Shown here: positions 7,736 through 17,700 of the stretch, one piece after another
Layout: each line of letters opens with the position of its first letter
Numbering within the stretch: the stretch's first letter is position 1
Origin: Halobacteriovoraceae bacterium
Lineage (GTDB): Bacteria > Bdellovibrionota > Bacteriovoracia > Bacteriovoracales > Bacteriovoracaceae
Assembly (NCBI GenBank): GCA_002712005.1
Contig: PASP01000004.1
Coordinates: forward strand, 157,302 to 221,301
DNA: 64,000 bases
Direction: 5' to 3'
The notes under the pieces: model-generated
What the model was told of the DNA's origin: nothing
Seen by the model: the letters and a program-made list of their open reading frames with translations, nothing else
Databases searched by the model: none
Program-made: the position numbers and the translations under genes

Positions 7736-9433
7736 TTAGTCTCTTTTTAATTTCTTATAAGAGATTCTCTTAGGCTCAAGGGCCTGATCACCAAGACGTT
7801 TTCTCTTATCTTCTTCGTATTCAGAAAAGTTCCCATCAAACCAAGTTACCTGAGAGTCCCCCTCAAAGGCCAAGATATGAGTAGCAATTCTATCTAGGAA
7901 GAAACGATCGTGGGAAATAACAACAGCACAACCCGCAAAATCAACAAGAGCTTTTTCCAAAGCTTGTAGTGTATTGACATCGAGGTCGTTCGTAGGCTCA
8001 TCGAGTAAGAGAACATTTCCCTCTTCTTTTAAGGTACAGGCCAGGTGAACTCGATTTCTCTCTCCACCGGATAATTCAGAAACTTTCTTTTTCTGGTCTT
8101 CACCAGTGAAATTAAATTTTCCGATATAGGCCCTAGCATTAACTTCTTTATTCCCTAATTTAATCAGTTCAGTACCACCAGATACCACATCAACAATGGT
8201 CTTATTGGGATCAAGCTCACGTCCTTGGTCGACATAGGCCAATTTCACCGTATCACCAATTCTAAATGTTCCTTCATCTGGTTGCTCTTTACCCATGATC
8301 ATTTTAAACAAAGTTGTCTTACCAGCACCGTTAGGTCCGATGATTCCAACAATTCCCCCTGGAGGAAGTTTAAAGTTTAAATCTTCATAGAGAACTTTAT
8401 CACCGAATGCTTTTTTGACAGAGTTTGCTTCAATAACGATATCCCCTAGGCGAGGACCCGATGGAATAAATATCTCGTTCGTCTCTGAGTACTTTTCATT
8501 ATTCTCATTTACTCTTTGCTCATAGTCTTTAATACGGGCTTTTGACTTAGATTGACGAGCTTTTGGAGAAGAACGGATCCACTCGAGCTCTTCTTTTAAA
8601 GCCTTTTGTTTCTTTGATTCAGTTTTCTCTTCTTGGGCCAATCTATTTTGTTTCTGTTCAAGCCATGAAGTATAATTTCCTTCAAAAGGAATTCCTTTTC
8701 CACGGTCTAGTTCTAGAATCCAACCGGCAACATTATCTAAGAAGTAACGGTCGTGAGTAACCGCGATCACTGTTCCTTTATAGTTTTGAAGGTGTCTTTC
8801 TAACCAATAAACGGTCTCAGCATCCAAATGGTTAGTAGGTTCATCCAGAAGTAAAATATCGGGTTCTTTTAAAAGAAGTCTACAAAGAGCAACCCTTCTT
8901 TTCTCACCACCAGAGAGGACTCCACATTTTTGATCACTAGGTGGACACCTTAGTGCCTCCATAGCAAGATCAAGTCTACTATCAATATCCCATGCATTAC
9001 TTGCATCTAATCTATCTTGTAGCTTTGCTTGTTTGTCCAGTAAGGCATTCATCTCATCGTCGCTCATGGGCTCAGAGAATTTCATTGAAATATCTTCAAA
9101 CTCCTTAAGGTCATCCATAACTTGTTGAACGCCTTCGGAAACGATATCTCTTACAGTTTTATCAGGATCAAGAGCAGGCTCTTGCTCTAAGAATCCTACA
9201 CTATAGCCTTTTGACTTAGTCGTTTCACCAAGATGATCTTCATCAAGACCGGCCATAATTCTAAGTAAGGTAGACTTACCAGCACCATTTAGACCAAGAA
9301 CACCGATCTTTGCACCATAGAAATAGGATAAGCTAATATCTTTTAGAACATGCTTTTGCTTAAATACTTTCCCAACTCTATTCATTGAGTAAATAATTTG
9401 CTTTTCATTGGCGGGGCTATCATTTTTTTCCAT
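7736..9433 (-). CDS. ettA: ABC-F ATPase EttA (energy-dependent translational throttle)
   Basis: Ribosome-associated ATPase that gates entry into elongation according to ADP/ATP state. 565 residues with two ABC cassettes: Walker A GLNGAGKSTL and GPNGAGKTTL, signatures LSGGEKRRVAL and LSGGERNRVHL, and Walker B LLLDEPTNHLD and LLLDEPTNDLD. Between them lies the charged P-site tRNA interaction motif region (about residues 240-310, LEWIRSSPKARQSKSKARI), typical of EttA rather than Uup or YheS. Length equals that of E. coli EttA within ten residues. No transmembrane segment, as expected for ABC-F. Confidence 0.95.
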   Translation of the reverse strand: MEKNDSPANEKQIIYSMNRVGKVFKQKHVLKDISLSYFYGAKIGVLGLNGAGKSTLLRIMAGLDEDHLGETTKSKGYSVGFLEQEPALDPDKTVRDIVSEGVQQVMDDLKEFEDISMKFSEPMSDDEMNALLDKQAKLQDRLDASNAWDIDSRLDLAMEALRCPPSDQKCGVLSGGEKRRVALCRLLLKEPDILLLDEPTNHLDAETVYWLERHLQNYKGTVIAVTHDRYFLDNVAGWILELDRGKGIPFEGNYTSWLEQKQNRLAQEEKTESKKQKALKEELEWIRSSPKARQSKSKARIKDYEQRVNENNEKYSETNEIFIPSGPRLGDIVIEANSVKKAFGDKVLYEDLNFKLPPGGIVGIIGPNGAGKTTLFKMIMGKEQPDEGTFRIGDTVKLAYVDQGRELDPNKTIVDVVSGGTELIKLGNKEVNARAYIGKFNFTGEDQKKKVSELSGGERNRVHLACTLKEEGNVLLLDEPTNDLDVNTLQALEKALVDFAGCAVVISHDRFFLDRIATHILAFEGDSQVTWFDGNFSEYEEDKRKRLGDQALEPKRISYKKLKRD

Positions 9434-9499
9434 AAGTCACCGAATCCTTTTTATATTTATTTGGCGATCACTATACCCTTGAAAACATTATTTTCCAAT

Positions 9500-10384
9500 T
9501 TAAAGAAAATCCATACTGCTGATTCCCAATAGAGAACTTCCAAATAAAGGAGGTAGGATAAAAAGCGTACACCAAAGGAATATACTCATTTTCAATTTCC
9601 CCATAAAGGCCTCTGCCTTATCTTCGGCCAGGTGCCCAAAATCCTCAAATAACTCATCCACTTGGGATAAATTTCCTTGCCCCCTTCTTCTCCATCCTTC
9701 TAAAGTGCGCTCCATTCGCTCGAAGAGCCGGGCCTCCCTTGCCTTTCCATTAAAGCTTCCTTGTAAAAAGGCATCTGCTAAATTCCCTCTGTAAAAGGCA
9801 AAATGCATTTCCAGTAGAGACCTAAGCAGGTCATCTAGCGGATCAATAAACTTCTTTTTAAAATTCTTGAGCCAAAATATATAGGCGATGGTGCCCAAGA
9901 ACTGCCAGAGAGCGATCATTAGAAAAATATGATCTTTTACTTTTAGTCCAGCGATCCAGTTAAAGGAGAGAAGAAATCCCCAGACGAGAAGAAGCATAAA
10001 AAAGATCTGGGTTAGCGCGGACTGGAGAAGATTCCGCTCTCTGCGTGTTCGCTTTAAGTCTTGCCTTAAGCTCAAACGGATGGCCTTAAGAGGGGCGGCC
10101 AATTCCCCTCCTCTTTTTTGAATACTATTCCATACCCGGTGAATATGCTCTCCAAAGTCTTTATAGATTCCTCTTGCCGGTAATTTCTCACCTAAATCAT
10201 GACCATATGAGCCAATACCGAAGTTATCAAGCCACTCTAGTAATTGTTCTCCTCTGTAAGTGATCGATAATTCCCTCCATTTCTTATGGATCCGGCCTAG
10301 TCCCTCATATAAAGTCGAAGAAGGCAGGAGAAAAAGAACGCAGAAGAAGCAGAGAATCGTAGTGACGACTAGTGTATAAAGCAT
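9500..10384 (-). CDS. Tad/type II secretion platform protein (TadB/TadC-like, T2SSF)
   Basis: 294 residues with an N-terminal membrane helix, a cytoplasmic helical domain (about residues 40-125, including KRGGELAAPLKAI, a T2SSF hallmark), two helices near 128-175 and a last helix at the C-terminus. This is the layout of TadB/TadC, the inner-membrane platform that CpaF drives. Only one such gene is seen, 3 kb away from cpaF and on the opposite strand. ATG with AAAGGAT upstream. A second platform partner would have to be encoded elsewhere, or the protein may work as a homomer. Confidence 0.72.
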   Translation of the reverse strand: MLYTLVVTTILCFFCVLFLLPSSTLYEGLGRIHKKWRELSITYRGEQLLEWLDNFGIGSYGHDLGEKLPARGIYKDFGEHIHRVWNSIQKRGGELAAPLKAIRLSLRQDLKRTRRERNLLQSALTQIFFMLLLVWGFLLSFNWIAGLKVKDHIFLMIALWQFLGTIAYIFWLKNFKKKFIDPLDDLLRSLLEMHFAFYRGNLADAFLQGSFNGKAREARLFERMERTLEGWRRRGQGNLSQVDELFEDFGHLAEDKAEAFMGKLKMSIFLWCTLFILPPLFGSSLLGISSMDFL

Positions 10385-10441
10385 GAAAATCCTTTGGTCA
10401 TTTAAATTGACGTGCCGTGCTCAATAAGAGAGTATAAGTCC

Positions 10442-10702
10442 ATGCAACAGTACAACACACTGAATCAACTTAATATTTCACAATTGAAATCAAGGGCACA
10501 GACTTTGCGCCGTCTCTGTGAAGACCTCGACCCCTACTCTCCCTTATCTAAAGAAGAGCAGGACCTTCTCGAATCTCTTGGGGTCTATAGCTACAATGAC
10601 CCCTTCCAACTTACGAATGAATTGATTATGAAGATGGAAGACACATTGGAAGAAATATTAAAACGAGAAGAAAAATCTCGTTCAACTCCAAATATCCATT
10701 AA
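10442..10702 (+). CDS. Small cytoplasmic helical protein, unknown
   Basis: 86 residues from ATG 10442; a GTG at 10412 in frame would add ten. Mostly helical and acidic, with SKEEQDLLESLGVYSYNDPF in the middle and a C-terminal charged helix. No membrane segment, no signal peptide and no family recognised. It precedes the methyltransferase gene by 38 bases on the same strand, so the two may be co-transcribed. Conserved-looking codon use supports that it is coding, but its role cannot be stated. Confidence 0.5.
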   Translation: MQQYNTLNQLNISQLKSRAQTLRRLCEDLDPYSPLSKEEQDLLESLGVYSYNDPFQLTNELIMKMEDTLEEILKREEKSRSTPNIH

Positions 10703-10740
10703 TCCACTGACATTAAATTAATAGCGAAGAAAGAACTTGT

Positions 10741-11940
10741 ATGAATCCTCCTAACCAAATCTCTGTTGTTGAACTTCACCCCGCATCTTATAAGTATCTC
10801 CTCAAAGGTCATCCTTGGATTATTAAAGATAATTACACAGCAAAATTTAGGGCCAAGGACCGTCTTCTTTGGACAACAGACAAAAAATCGGGAAAGCAAT
10901 TTACCCTTCTCAATGATACTGCTCACCCCAAGATCAAAGCTCGCTTTTGGTCTACTGGACATGTGGATTTAGAGCAATTTCAGATCGACTTAAGAAATCG
11001 CCTTAGAAATGCTTTTAATAAAAGAGTCGACCTCCTATCTCAGAGAGAAGATATTTTTCTCAGTGTTGGAGAGGCTGATCGTCTTTCTGGACTTGTTATT
11101 CTAAAACTTGGGCAAGGAATCTTGATTCAAAGTTATTCTAAACTGTGGAAAAAATTTCAAAAAGATATGGTTCCCTATCTAAGAGATGAATTGGCCGTTG
11201 AACTCCAAATGGAAGTTTCTTGGATAGCGTGGCAGGATCGTGAAACGGAAGCCCAATCCAAACTCACTCCGCTTTGGGGAAAAATGCCTGAAGAATTCAC
11301 GCTGAGAGAATTCAATACAGAATACAAAGTTAAGCTTGCAGGAGGACATGATTTAGGAATTTATCCGGACATGGCCGCCATTCGAAAAAGATTCTCTTAT
11401 GCATTTGAGGGAAAGAGAGTTCTCAACCTCTATAGTTATACGGGAGCCTGGTCACTCTATCCCTATTCCGCCGGAGCTAGTTTTGTAACAAGTGTAGACC
11501 TTTCCCCTAAATATATGGACTGGTTAAAAGAAAATATTCAAATCAATGATTATGATATGAATGACTTTGATTTTAAAGTTGGAGATGTCATCGACTCCAT
11601 GAAGGAACTAGTGGCCTCGGGTGAGAAGTTTGACTTTATCATTTGTGATCCTCCAAGTTTTAGTAGTGATGGGAAGAAGACAACGACTGCGCTAAAAAAC
11701 TATGAAAATATTTTTCCCTTTCTTCAAAAGCTTATTTCCGATGAAGGACAAGCACTCTTATTCATTAATACCCATGGCCTTAGCAAGGAGAAGTTTGAAG
11801 TTACCATGAATGGTTTCTCCCAGAAGGCCCGACTTAGAAAAGTAAAAAGTATTACTCCGAGTGAAGATATTCGCTCTCTTGAAGGATTCCCAGAGGGAGA
11901 CTATTTAAAAGGGATTCTATACCAAAAAGGAAAATCTTAA
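10741..11940 (+). CDS. Class I SAM-dependent rRNA methyltransferase (RlmI/RlmK-like)
   Basis: 399 residues. The N-terminal ~75 residues (VELHPASYKYLLKGHPWI) match the PUA-type RNA-binding start of RlmI enzymes; a linker domain follows; the C-terminal Rossmann domain has VLNLYSYTGAWSLYPYSAGA (SAM-binding motif I), an acidic motif II (TSVDLSPKY) and the catalytic DPPSFS motif of base methyltransferases. The RlmI family makes m5C in 23S rRNA; the exact position modified cannot be told from sequence. The stop overlaps the next ATG (TAATGA), showing coupling with the transporter. Confidence 0.85.
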   Translation: MNPPNQISVVELHPASYKYLLKGHPWIIKDNYTAKFRAKDRLLWTTDKKSGKQFTLLNDTAHPKIKARFWSTGHVDLEQFQIDLRNRLRNAFNKRVDLLSQREDIFLSVGEADRLSGLVILKLGQGILIQSYSKLWKKFQKDMVPYLRDELAVELQMEVSWIAWQDRETEAQSKLTPLWGKMPEEFTLREFNTEYKVKLAGGHDLGIYPDMAAIRKRFSYAFEGKRVLNLYSYTGAWSLYPYSAGASFVTSVDLSPKYMDWLKENIQINDYDMNDFDFKVGDVIDSMKELVASGEKFDFIICDPPSFSSDGKKTTTALKNYENIFPFLQKLISDEGQALLFINTHGLSKEKFEVTMNGFSQKARLRKVKSITPSEDIRSLEGFPEGDYLKGILYQKGKS

Positions 11941-12383
11941 TGAACTGGACTTTTATTGTACCATTAGCTGTGGGAGCAGCTGGAATTATTCAAGGTGGAC
12001 TAAATAAGAATATGTCTCAAAATATGGGACTCACCATGGCCCTCTTTATTGGAAACTGCCTGGTTGTTGTTTACTCGATATTCCTCTATTTCTTAGCGGC
12101 CAAATCCCCAGAGAGCGTAAGTGAACTATTTAAGTTAAAGGCCAACACTGTAGGATTTAAATGGTGGTATGTCATTCCTTCTGTATGTGGATTTATTATC
12201 ATAACAGGTATTCCTTTTGGGATTTCAAAAATTGGTGCCGTAAAGGTTACTGTGCTTATTGTTGTTGGCCAAATGCTTACTTCAATCTTCTGGGATATGC
12301 TCGTTGAAAAAATACCGATGAACTCTATGAAGGCCTTAGGAATTTTCTTCTCTATGCTCTCTATCTTTTTTACTCTTAAATAA
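11940..12383 (+). CDS. YdcZ/DMT-family small membrane transporter
   Basis: 147 residues with five predicted hydrophobic helices beginning at residue 4 and conserved features of the DUF606/YdcZ branch of the drug-metabolite transporter superfamily (GGLNKNMSQNMG near residue 20, ITGIPFGISKIGAVKVT near 97). This branch has half the helices of EamA proteins and probably functions as a dimer; substrates are not known. Start overlaps the methyltransferase stop. An intrinsic terminator follows at 12428. Confidence 0.75.
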   Translation: MNWTFIVPLAVGAAGIIQGGLNKNMSQNMGLTMALFIGNCLVVVYSIFLYFLAAKSPESVSELFKLKANTVGFKWWYVIPSVCGFIIITGIPFGISKIGAVKVTVLIVVGQMLTSIFWDMLVEKIPMNSMKALGIFFSMLSIFFTLK

Positions 12384-12427
12384 TAGGTAGAGTTCCCTCT
12401 TTTCTTTCTCGAAGTGAAAACTTCATC

Positions 12428-12470
12428 ATCCCTTAAATCATAATCTATGATCTAAGGGATTTTTTAATTT
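12428..12470 (+). terminator. Intrinsic terminator after the YdcZ-like gene
   Basis: Long near-perfect stem (TCCCTTA...ATCATA pairing with TATGAT...TAAGGGA, one mismatch) followed by ATTTTTTAATTTT on the plus strand. It separates the convergent YdcZ-like and OmpW genes, and ends plus-strand transcription. Confidence 0.85.
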
Positions 12471-12477
12471 TAAGAAT

Positions 12478-13116
12478 TTAAAATTGGTAACCAACCCCAA
12501 GTCCGGCTACAACGGGATTGATATCTAAATCAGAAGTTACTGTTCCTAGACTTGTATGAACAGAGACATCTGTAGAAAGAGCTATTCTTTTTAAGTCGAA
12601 ATTGAGAAAAACTCTATCTCCAATTTGATAATCAGCACCTACTTGAGCTGCCCAACCCCAACCATTCTTGTAACTAATTCCTCGAACAGCATCATCCGTT
12701 CCAGAATTCTCTCCATAGAAGAATGTGTAGTTGACACCAATTCCTACATAGGGACGAAAGTTACCCATTTCACAGTGATATTGGACAAGTAAAGTAGGAG
12801 GAAGAAGGGAAACCTCTCCAAGATCGAGATGATTGACTGTATCGGCATTATAAAGAGTTGCACTATGAGTTGCTGTCGCTGCAATTAATTCAAGCGCAAT
12901 GGAATCAGTTAGAAAGTAGGTGAAATCAATTTCTGGAACAGACTCACTTTGAAGGCGAACCGTTCCTTTAACTGAAGTCGTACCGCTTTCAACCGGCATG
13001 ATATTAATCGCCCTCATACGAACGATCTTATCGCCAGATTTTGCAAATGTAGCACAAACAGAACTCGATGCCGTTACGACGATTAAAAGAATCTTTAATT
13101 TTTTTAAAATATTCAT
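12478..13116 (-). CDS. ompW: OmpW-family outer-membrane beta-barrel
   Basis: 212 residues from ATG 13116, chosen because AAGGAG lies six bases upstream and a signal peptide starts there. The mature protein shows OmpW features: VRMRAINIMP near the N-terminus, DFTYFLTDSIALELIAATA, LLPPTLLVQYH and the closing strands ending VAGLGVGYQF with a terminal Phe. OmpW is an eight-stranded barrel for small hydrophobic compounds. Single gene, with a terminator between it and its convergent neighbour. Confidence 0.88.
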   Translation of the reverse strand: MNILKKLKILLIVVTASSSVCATFAKSGDKIVRMRAINIMPVESGTTSVKGTVRLQSESVPEIDFTYFLTDSIALELIAATATHSATLYNADTVNHLDLGEVSLLPPTLLVQYHCEMGNFRPYVGIGVNYTFFYGENSGTDDAVRGISYKNGWGWAAQVGADYQIGDRVFLNFDLKRIALSTDVSVHTSLGTVTSDLDINPVVAGLGVGYQF

Positions 13117-13216
13117 GACATTCTCCTTATTCTTGTCATTACCTAACAAAAATAAAGTAAGCCTAAAAAACTCTATCAACACTCTTATGTCTCACATAAG
13201 AAGTTGATTAATGTCA

Positions 13217-14668
13217 TTAAATAAAGAGATCTCTTTTCTTTTTCATAAGGATGATCCAACTCCCCCAAAACAATAGAGAGAAGCACATTCCCTTAAAGAG
13301 AAAGGAAAAAGGCAAAGGTATAGTATTTGCTCCTACCTTCAATAGACCTAAAGAAATAAACGAAAATAAAGTATAAAGAAAGAGATCTTTAAGAGGAATC
13401 ACTTGAAAAAGAGATCGCTCTATACTTTTCAATCCCAAACGAAATGCATTGAAGCGACCAATGGCCTTAAATAGAATTCCTATCTTTATAAAAATCAGTG
13501 CCGTCATTATAGAAGTCGTTTTAGTCAACAAAAGCAGAGTTACACCATAAGAGAAAAAGATGATCAAATTTGATTTTAAAACCTCAGTATTTTTAGAAAT
13601 TGATTTTTGAATAAAGTCATTTGGGATAAGAAAAATAAGATAAGTCACAACAAAGGTATGAAAGTAATAGGCTGAATCAGTGAATCGATCTCCAAAAAGA
13701 AATCCCATGATTTCATAACTATGAAAAAAGGAGAATATAAAAACAGGTATGACGAGTACACCTAAACGACTTATATACCATTTTAATTTTTTTTCGATTT
13801 CATCAAATCGTTTATGATCATAATCATAGCTCATCAAGGGAATGAGTCTCTTTTGAAGAGACTGCTCAAGTATCAAGATAGGAGGAAAGAGAAAACATCC
13901 TAAAGATATGAGAGCAAAGCGATCTAGTGTCGTTATATCTAGAATGAGTATCTGATCGATCTTTTCAATCCCAAAGAAAACTAAACTCGATAAGGACAGA
14001 GGAAAAGAATAGATAAAGATTTCTTGAAAATACTTCTTTTCTAATTTTATTCCTTTGAAATAGTACTTCCATGAGAAAAAGCACGAAAAGAGAAAACTCA
14101 ATAAACAGAGAATAAAGAAATATTTTAAGGCCTGATTCATCCCATATAAGTAAGAGCCTATAATCAGAACCAGTACTTTTAACATTTCAAAAAACGCATA
14201 AAGTAGACATCCTCTTAGAGTATTTCCTTTAATAATACTGACTTCACTAAAGAAACAGCTTGGAATACTCATGATCCCTATAAGAATAATTAACCATTCA
14301 TTTTGCTCGGATAATTGTGAGAAACTTCCTCCTCCCCCCTTAAAAATTAGAAATCCCATGAAGAGTAGAAAAGCTTGAAATATTAAGAGATAAAAAGTTC
14401 CCTTTAGCCTCGAGTGAAAGTTCTCCTTATCCCTATCGCGAGCAAAATAGAGATACCCCAAATGACCGCCTGAAAAGCTCAGAAATGGTATGACTAAAAC
14501 ATATGTAAAGAAGGCCTTATAAAGTCCAAAATCAGAAGGATCAAGAAATCTTGTTAATAAAATAGGTAAAATAAAGTTTAGGGCAGCCGTGAAACAACCG
14601 AATAAAAATAATAGGATATGAGTTTTTTTAAAGTGTTTGAGGACTAAATCTCTGTAGTAAACATACAT
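13217..14668 (-). CDS. Polysaccharide/oligosaccharide flippase (MOP superfamily, Wzx-like)
   Basis: 483 residues with about 12-14 hydrophobic helices; the N-terminus contains LPILLTRFLDPSDFGLYKAF, typical of Wzx/RfbX-type polysaccharide flippases. ATG at 14668 is taken; an in-frame TTG at 14686 would add six residues, and neither has a convincing ribosome site. It stands head to head with the peptide synthetase gene (38 bases between the starts), suggesting joint control and possibly export of the synthetase product or of a lipid-linked glycan. No glycosyltransferase is next to it. The substrate cannot be inferred. Confidence 0.75.
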   Translation of the reverse strand: MYVYYRDLVLKHFKKTHILLFLFGCFTAALNFILPILLTRFLDPSDFGLYKAFFTYVLVIPFLSFSGGHLGYLYFARDRDKENFHSRLKGTFYLLIFQAFLLFMGFLIFKGGGGSFSQLSEQNEWLIILIGIMSIPSCFFSEVSIIKGNTLRGCLLYAFFEMLKVLVLIIGSYLYGMNQALKYFFILCLLSFLFSCFFSWKYYFKGIKLEKKYFQEIFIYSFPLSLSSLVFFGIEKIDQILILDITTLDRFALISLGCFLFPPILILEQSLQKRLIPLMSYDYDHKRFDEIEKKLKWYISRLGVLVIPVFIFSFFHSYEIMGFLFGDRFTDSAYYFHTFVVTYLIFLIPNDFIQKSISKNTEVLKSNLIIFFSYGVTLLLLTKTTSIMTALIFIKIGILFKAIGRFNAFRLGLKSIERSLFQVIPLKDLFLYTLFSFISLGLLKVGANTIPLPFSFLFKGMCFSLLFWGSWIILMKKKRDLFI

Positions 14669-14705
14669 AGATTTATTATCGCTCAATAGGTCTTGAATTT
14701 ATAGA

Positions 14706-17700
14706 ATGAAAAAGAATGAATTTACTGCCTCTTTAATTAGCAAAATTAAAGAGGATCTTAAATTAGAGAAGCTTTCCATTGAAGAAAACTTCTTCGATAT
14801 TGGTGGGGACTCCATTCTTGCCCTGTCTTATTGCGACTACATCTATGATTCAACTGGCTTTACCCTAAATCTTCACACTTTCTTTTCTTTCTCTACTATT
14901 GGTGCCTTAATCGACTTTATCTATTCACCTAAGGAAAAATCTCAATCTGATTTTATCCCCCTCACAACGAAAGACGAAAAACTTAGAGAATCCCTGTATA
15001 GGCTCAATCTTTCTCAAAGATTAACCTTTAACTTCTCCATGGCCAATCCCTTATCTTGTGCGAATAACCTAACTACGGCATTAAAATTAAATTGGAAGTG
15101 GCATCCTAGTGACTTCGAAAGCTCTCTGTTAAAGTTGGCCAAGACTTATGACATTTTAAGAACTCAACTCATCTTTCAGGACTCAGTTCCCTATCTCTTT
15201 GACTCAGGAACACCTCAATATCAAACTCATTATAAAAAGCTAAATTCTCAAGAGGTTCATCAATATATACAAGAAGATATCTTGATTCCTATTGATCTTA
15301 AAAAGAATACCCCCCTCCTTCAATTTAATTTAATAGAAACAGAGGATCACAGTATTCTCTATACAAAATTCCATCATATTTTAATTGATGGTCTGAGTAA
15401 TTTAGAATTATTCAATCAACTCTTTGCCTTCAAAGAGAAATTGGTATTGGACTTCAAAGACTTTATACAATATGAAAGTCGCTATCAAAGTTCTCTAGAT
15501 TACAAAAGAGATGAAGAGTTTTGGAATCACTATACCCAAGTTTCTATACCGGATATTATAAAATTAGACCTAAACCAAAGTTCGGCACTGACCTTAAAGT
15601 TCAAATTAAAAGAAGAACAATTACAAACTATTCAAGCTTTGGCGCAACATTATAAAATTTCCCACTTTCAAATCATTCTAGGACTCCATAGTCTCGTCCT
15701 TTTTGAATTGATGAAAAAAGATAAGCTCTCTATAGGGATACCTACTCATGGGAGAATTAAGGCCAATTTCTTTAATTCTCTAGGTAACTTTATTAATACT
15801 CTGCCTACCCTTTTTCAAATTCACCCCTATCAATCTCTTGATGACTACTTTAACCATATTATTAGCACATTAGAGAAAGTTCTCACCCATCAGAGATTCT
15901 CTACTGCAGAGCTTGTAGAGATGACCTCTAAAAAAGGAATCACTCATCTCTATGAGAGCATTTTTAGTTATCTTGATTTAACTAAGGTTCTAAAAAATAT
16001 TCCAACCTCTCAATTTGAAATTATGGATATTGAAAGAAAGGATACTTTCTCTCCCCTAGATACCTATTTCCAACGAACAGATAAAGGAATTGAGGTCTGT
16101 CTAGAGGTGAGCCAACTCCATCCCTTCAAAACAGAAATCCTGCAATATGAGAACGCACTCACCACTAAAATCCAAATCATAAACGATGCTCTTCAAAATC
16201 AAGGGCTTCATACCCCTTTTGAGAATTCCCCCCAGAAAAATGACCAAACGAAGAATCGAGAATTCTCTAGTCCCTCGATCATAGAGGGAGAAGAGCTTAA
16301 TGAGATCAATCAAGATCTTTTCTACGAAAGAATCATTCATCAACTGAGAAACAATACAGTCGAAGTTGAAGATGAGGATGAAAAGTTAAATTCATCTGAT
16401 TTTGCAGAAGAAATAGGATCTATTCAAAATCAAATACAAGAGTTATCAAGTAAATATGATTTTTCCGATGGAATCATTCTCTTACTTGATCGAAAACTTA
16501 AGAGCACAGCCCTTCAATTAGCCCTTATTTTTGAAGGAATTACCTTTATTCCCGTTGATCCCGATCTGCCAAATAATAGAATCCAGAGAATTATTGAAGT
16601 GTCCCAGGCTAAGTACGCCATCAATCTAACTTCTTGTTCATTCGCCCTTAGCTCCGTTCAATTCATAAATCTTGATTTACAAAGAAATACAACGTCCTCT
16701 TTTCCTAGGGCTAAAGATAGGGATCTTAAGAAGACTTGCTATATTCTCTTTACTTCTGGAAGTACGGGGAGCCCAAAAGGGGTGAAGGTTTCTTATGAAA
16801 ATCTGAATTACTTCTTGCAAGCAATAGATCAGGCCTTATTACCCGACTCTCCTCTTCGATTTCTCGCCCATACCACTTTCTCTTTTGACATTACCTTCTT
16901 AGAGTATCTCTATCCACTATATCGAGGAGGATATTTTTACTTGGCCAATAAGAAAGAAAAACTCAATCTCGGAAAGTTCACCCATTTATTAAATGAGAAA
17001 GATATAACTTATCTCCAAGCTACACCTTCATTTTGGAAAATCATCATTTCCCATGGATGGATGGGAAAGAGTGATCTTGTCGCTCTATCGGGAGGCGAAA
17101 CTTTAGAGCGCAAATTAGCTAATGATATATCTAAGAAAACCAAAGCACTGTTGAATATGTATGGCCCTACTGAAACGACGATTTGGTCTTCTTTTGCCCA
17201 TATAGACTCTCAAGGCCCCATCAACCTAGGAAGTCCCCTACCGGGAACAAGTTTCTATCTACTCAATCAAGAAAGGGAAATATCTCCCTGTGGTGAAACC
17301 GGGGAAATCTATATTTCAAGTAAAGGTATAAGTGAAGGGTATTTAAACGACCCAAAAAGAAGTCTAGAGGCCTTTGTAGAAATCAAGATTAATGATGAAT
17401 CTCTTAAACTCTATAAGACTGGAGACTTTGCTCTCTATGACGGTCAGCACCTCTTTTATAAAGGAAGAAGAGATAATCAATTAAAAATAAATGGACATAG
17501 AGTTGAATTGGATGAAATCAAATATCACGTCAAGGAGTGTTTAAAGAATTATTCTCCCATAACTCAAGACATAGAGCTTATAACTTGGGAGGATCAAAGC
17601 TTAACTAGACTCCTTCTCTTTTTTGAAATAGCTAAAGAAAATCAGTCTGAACTTGACCTCACAGAATTTGATAGAAATCTCAAAAGAGATTTAAGAGCGA

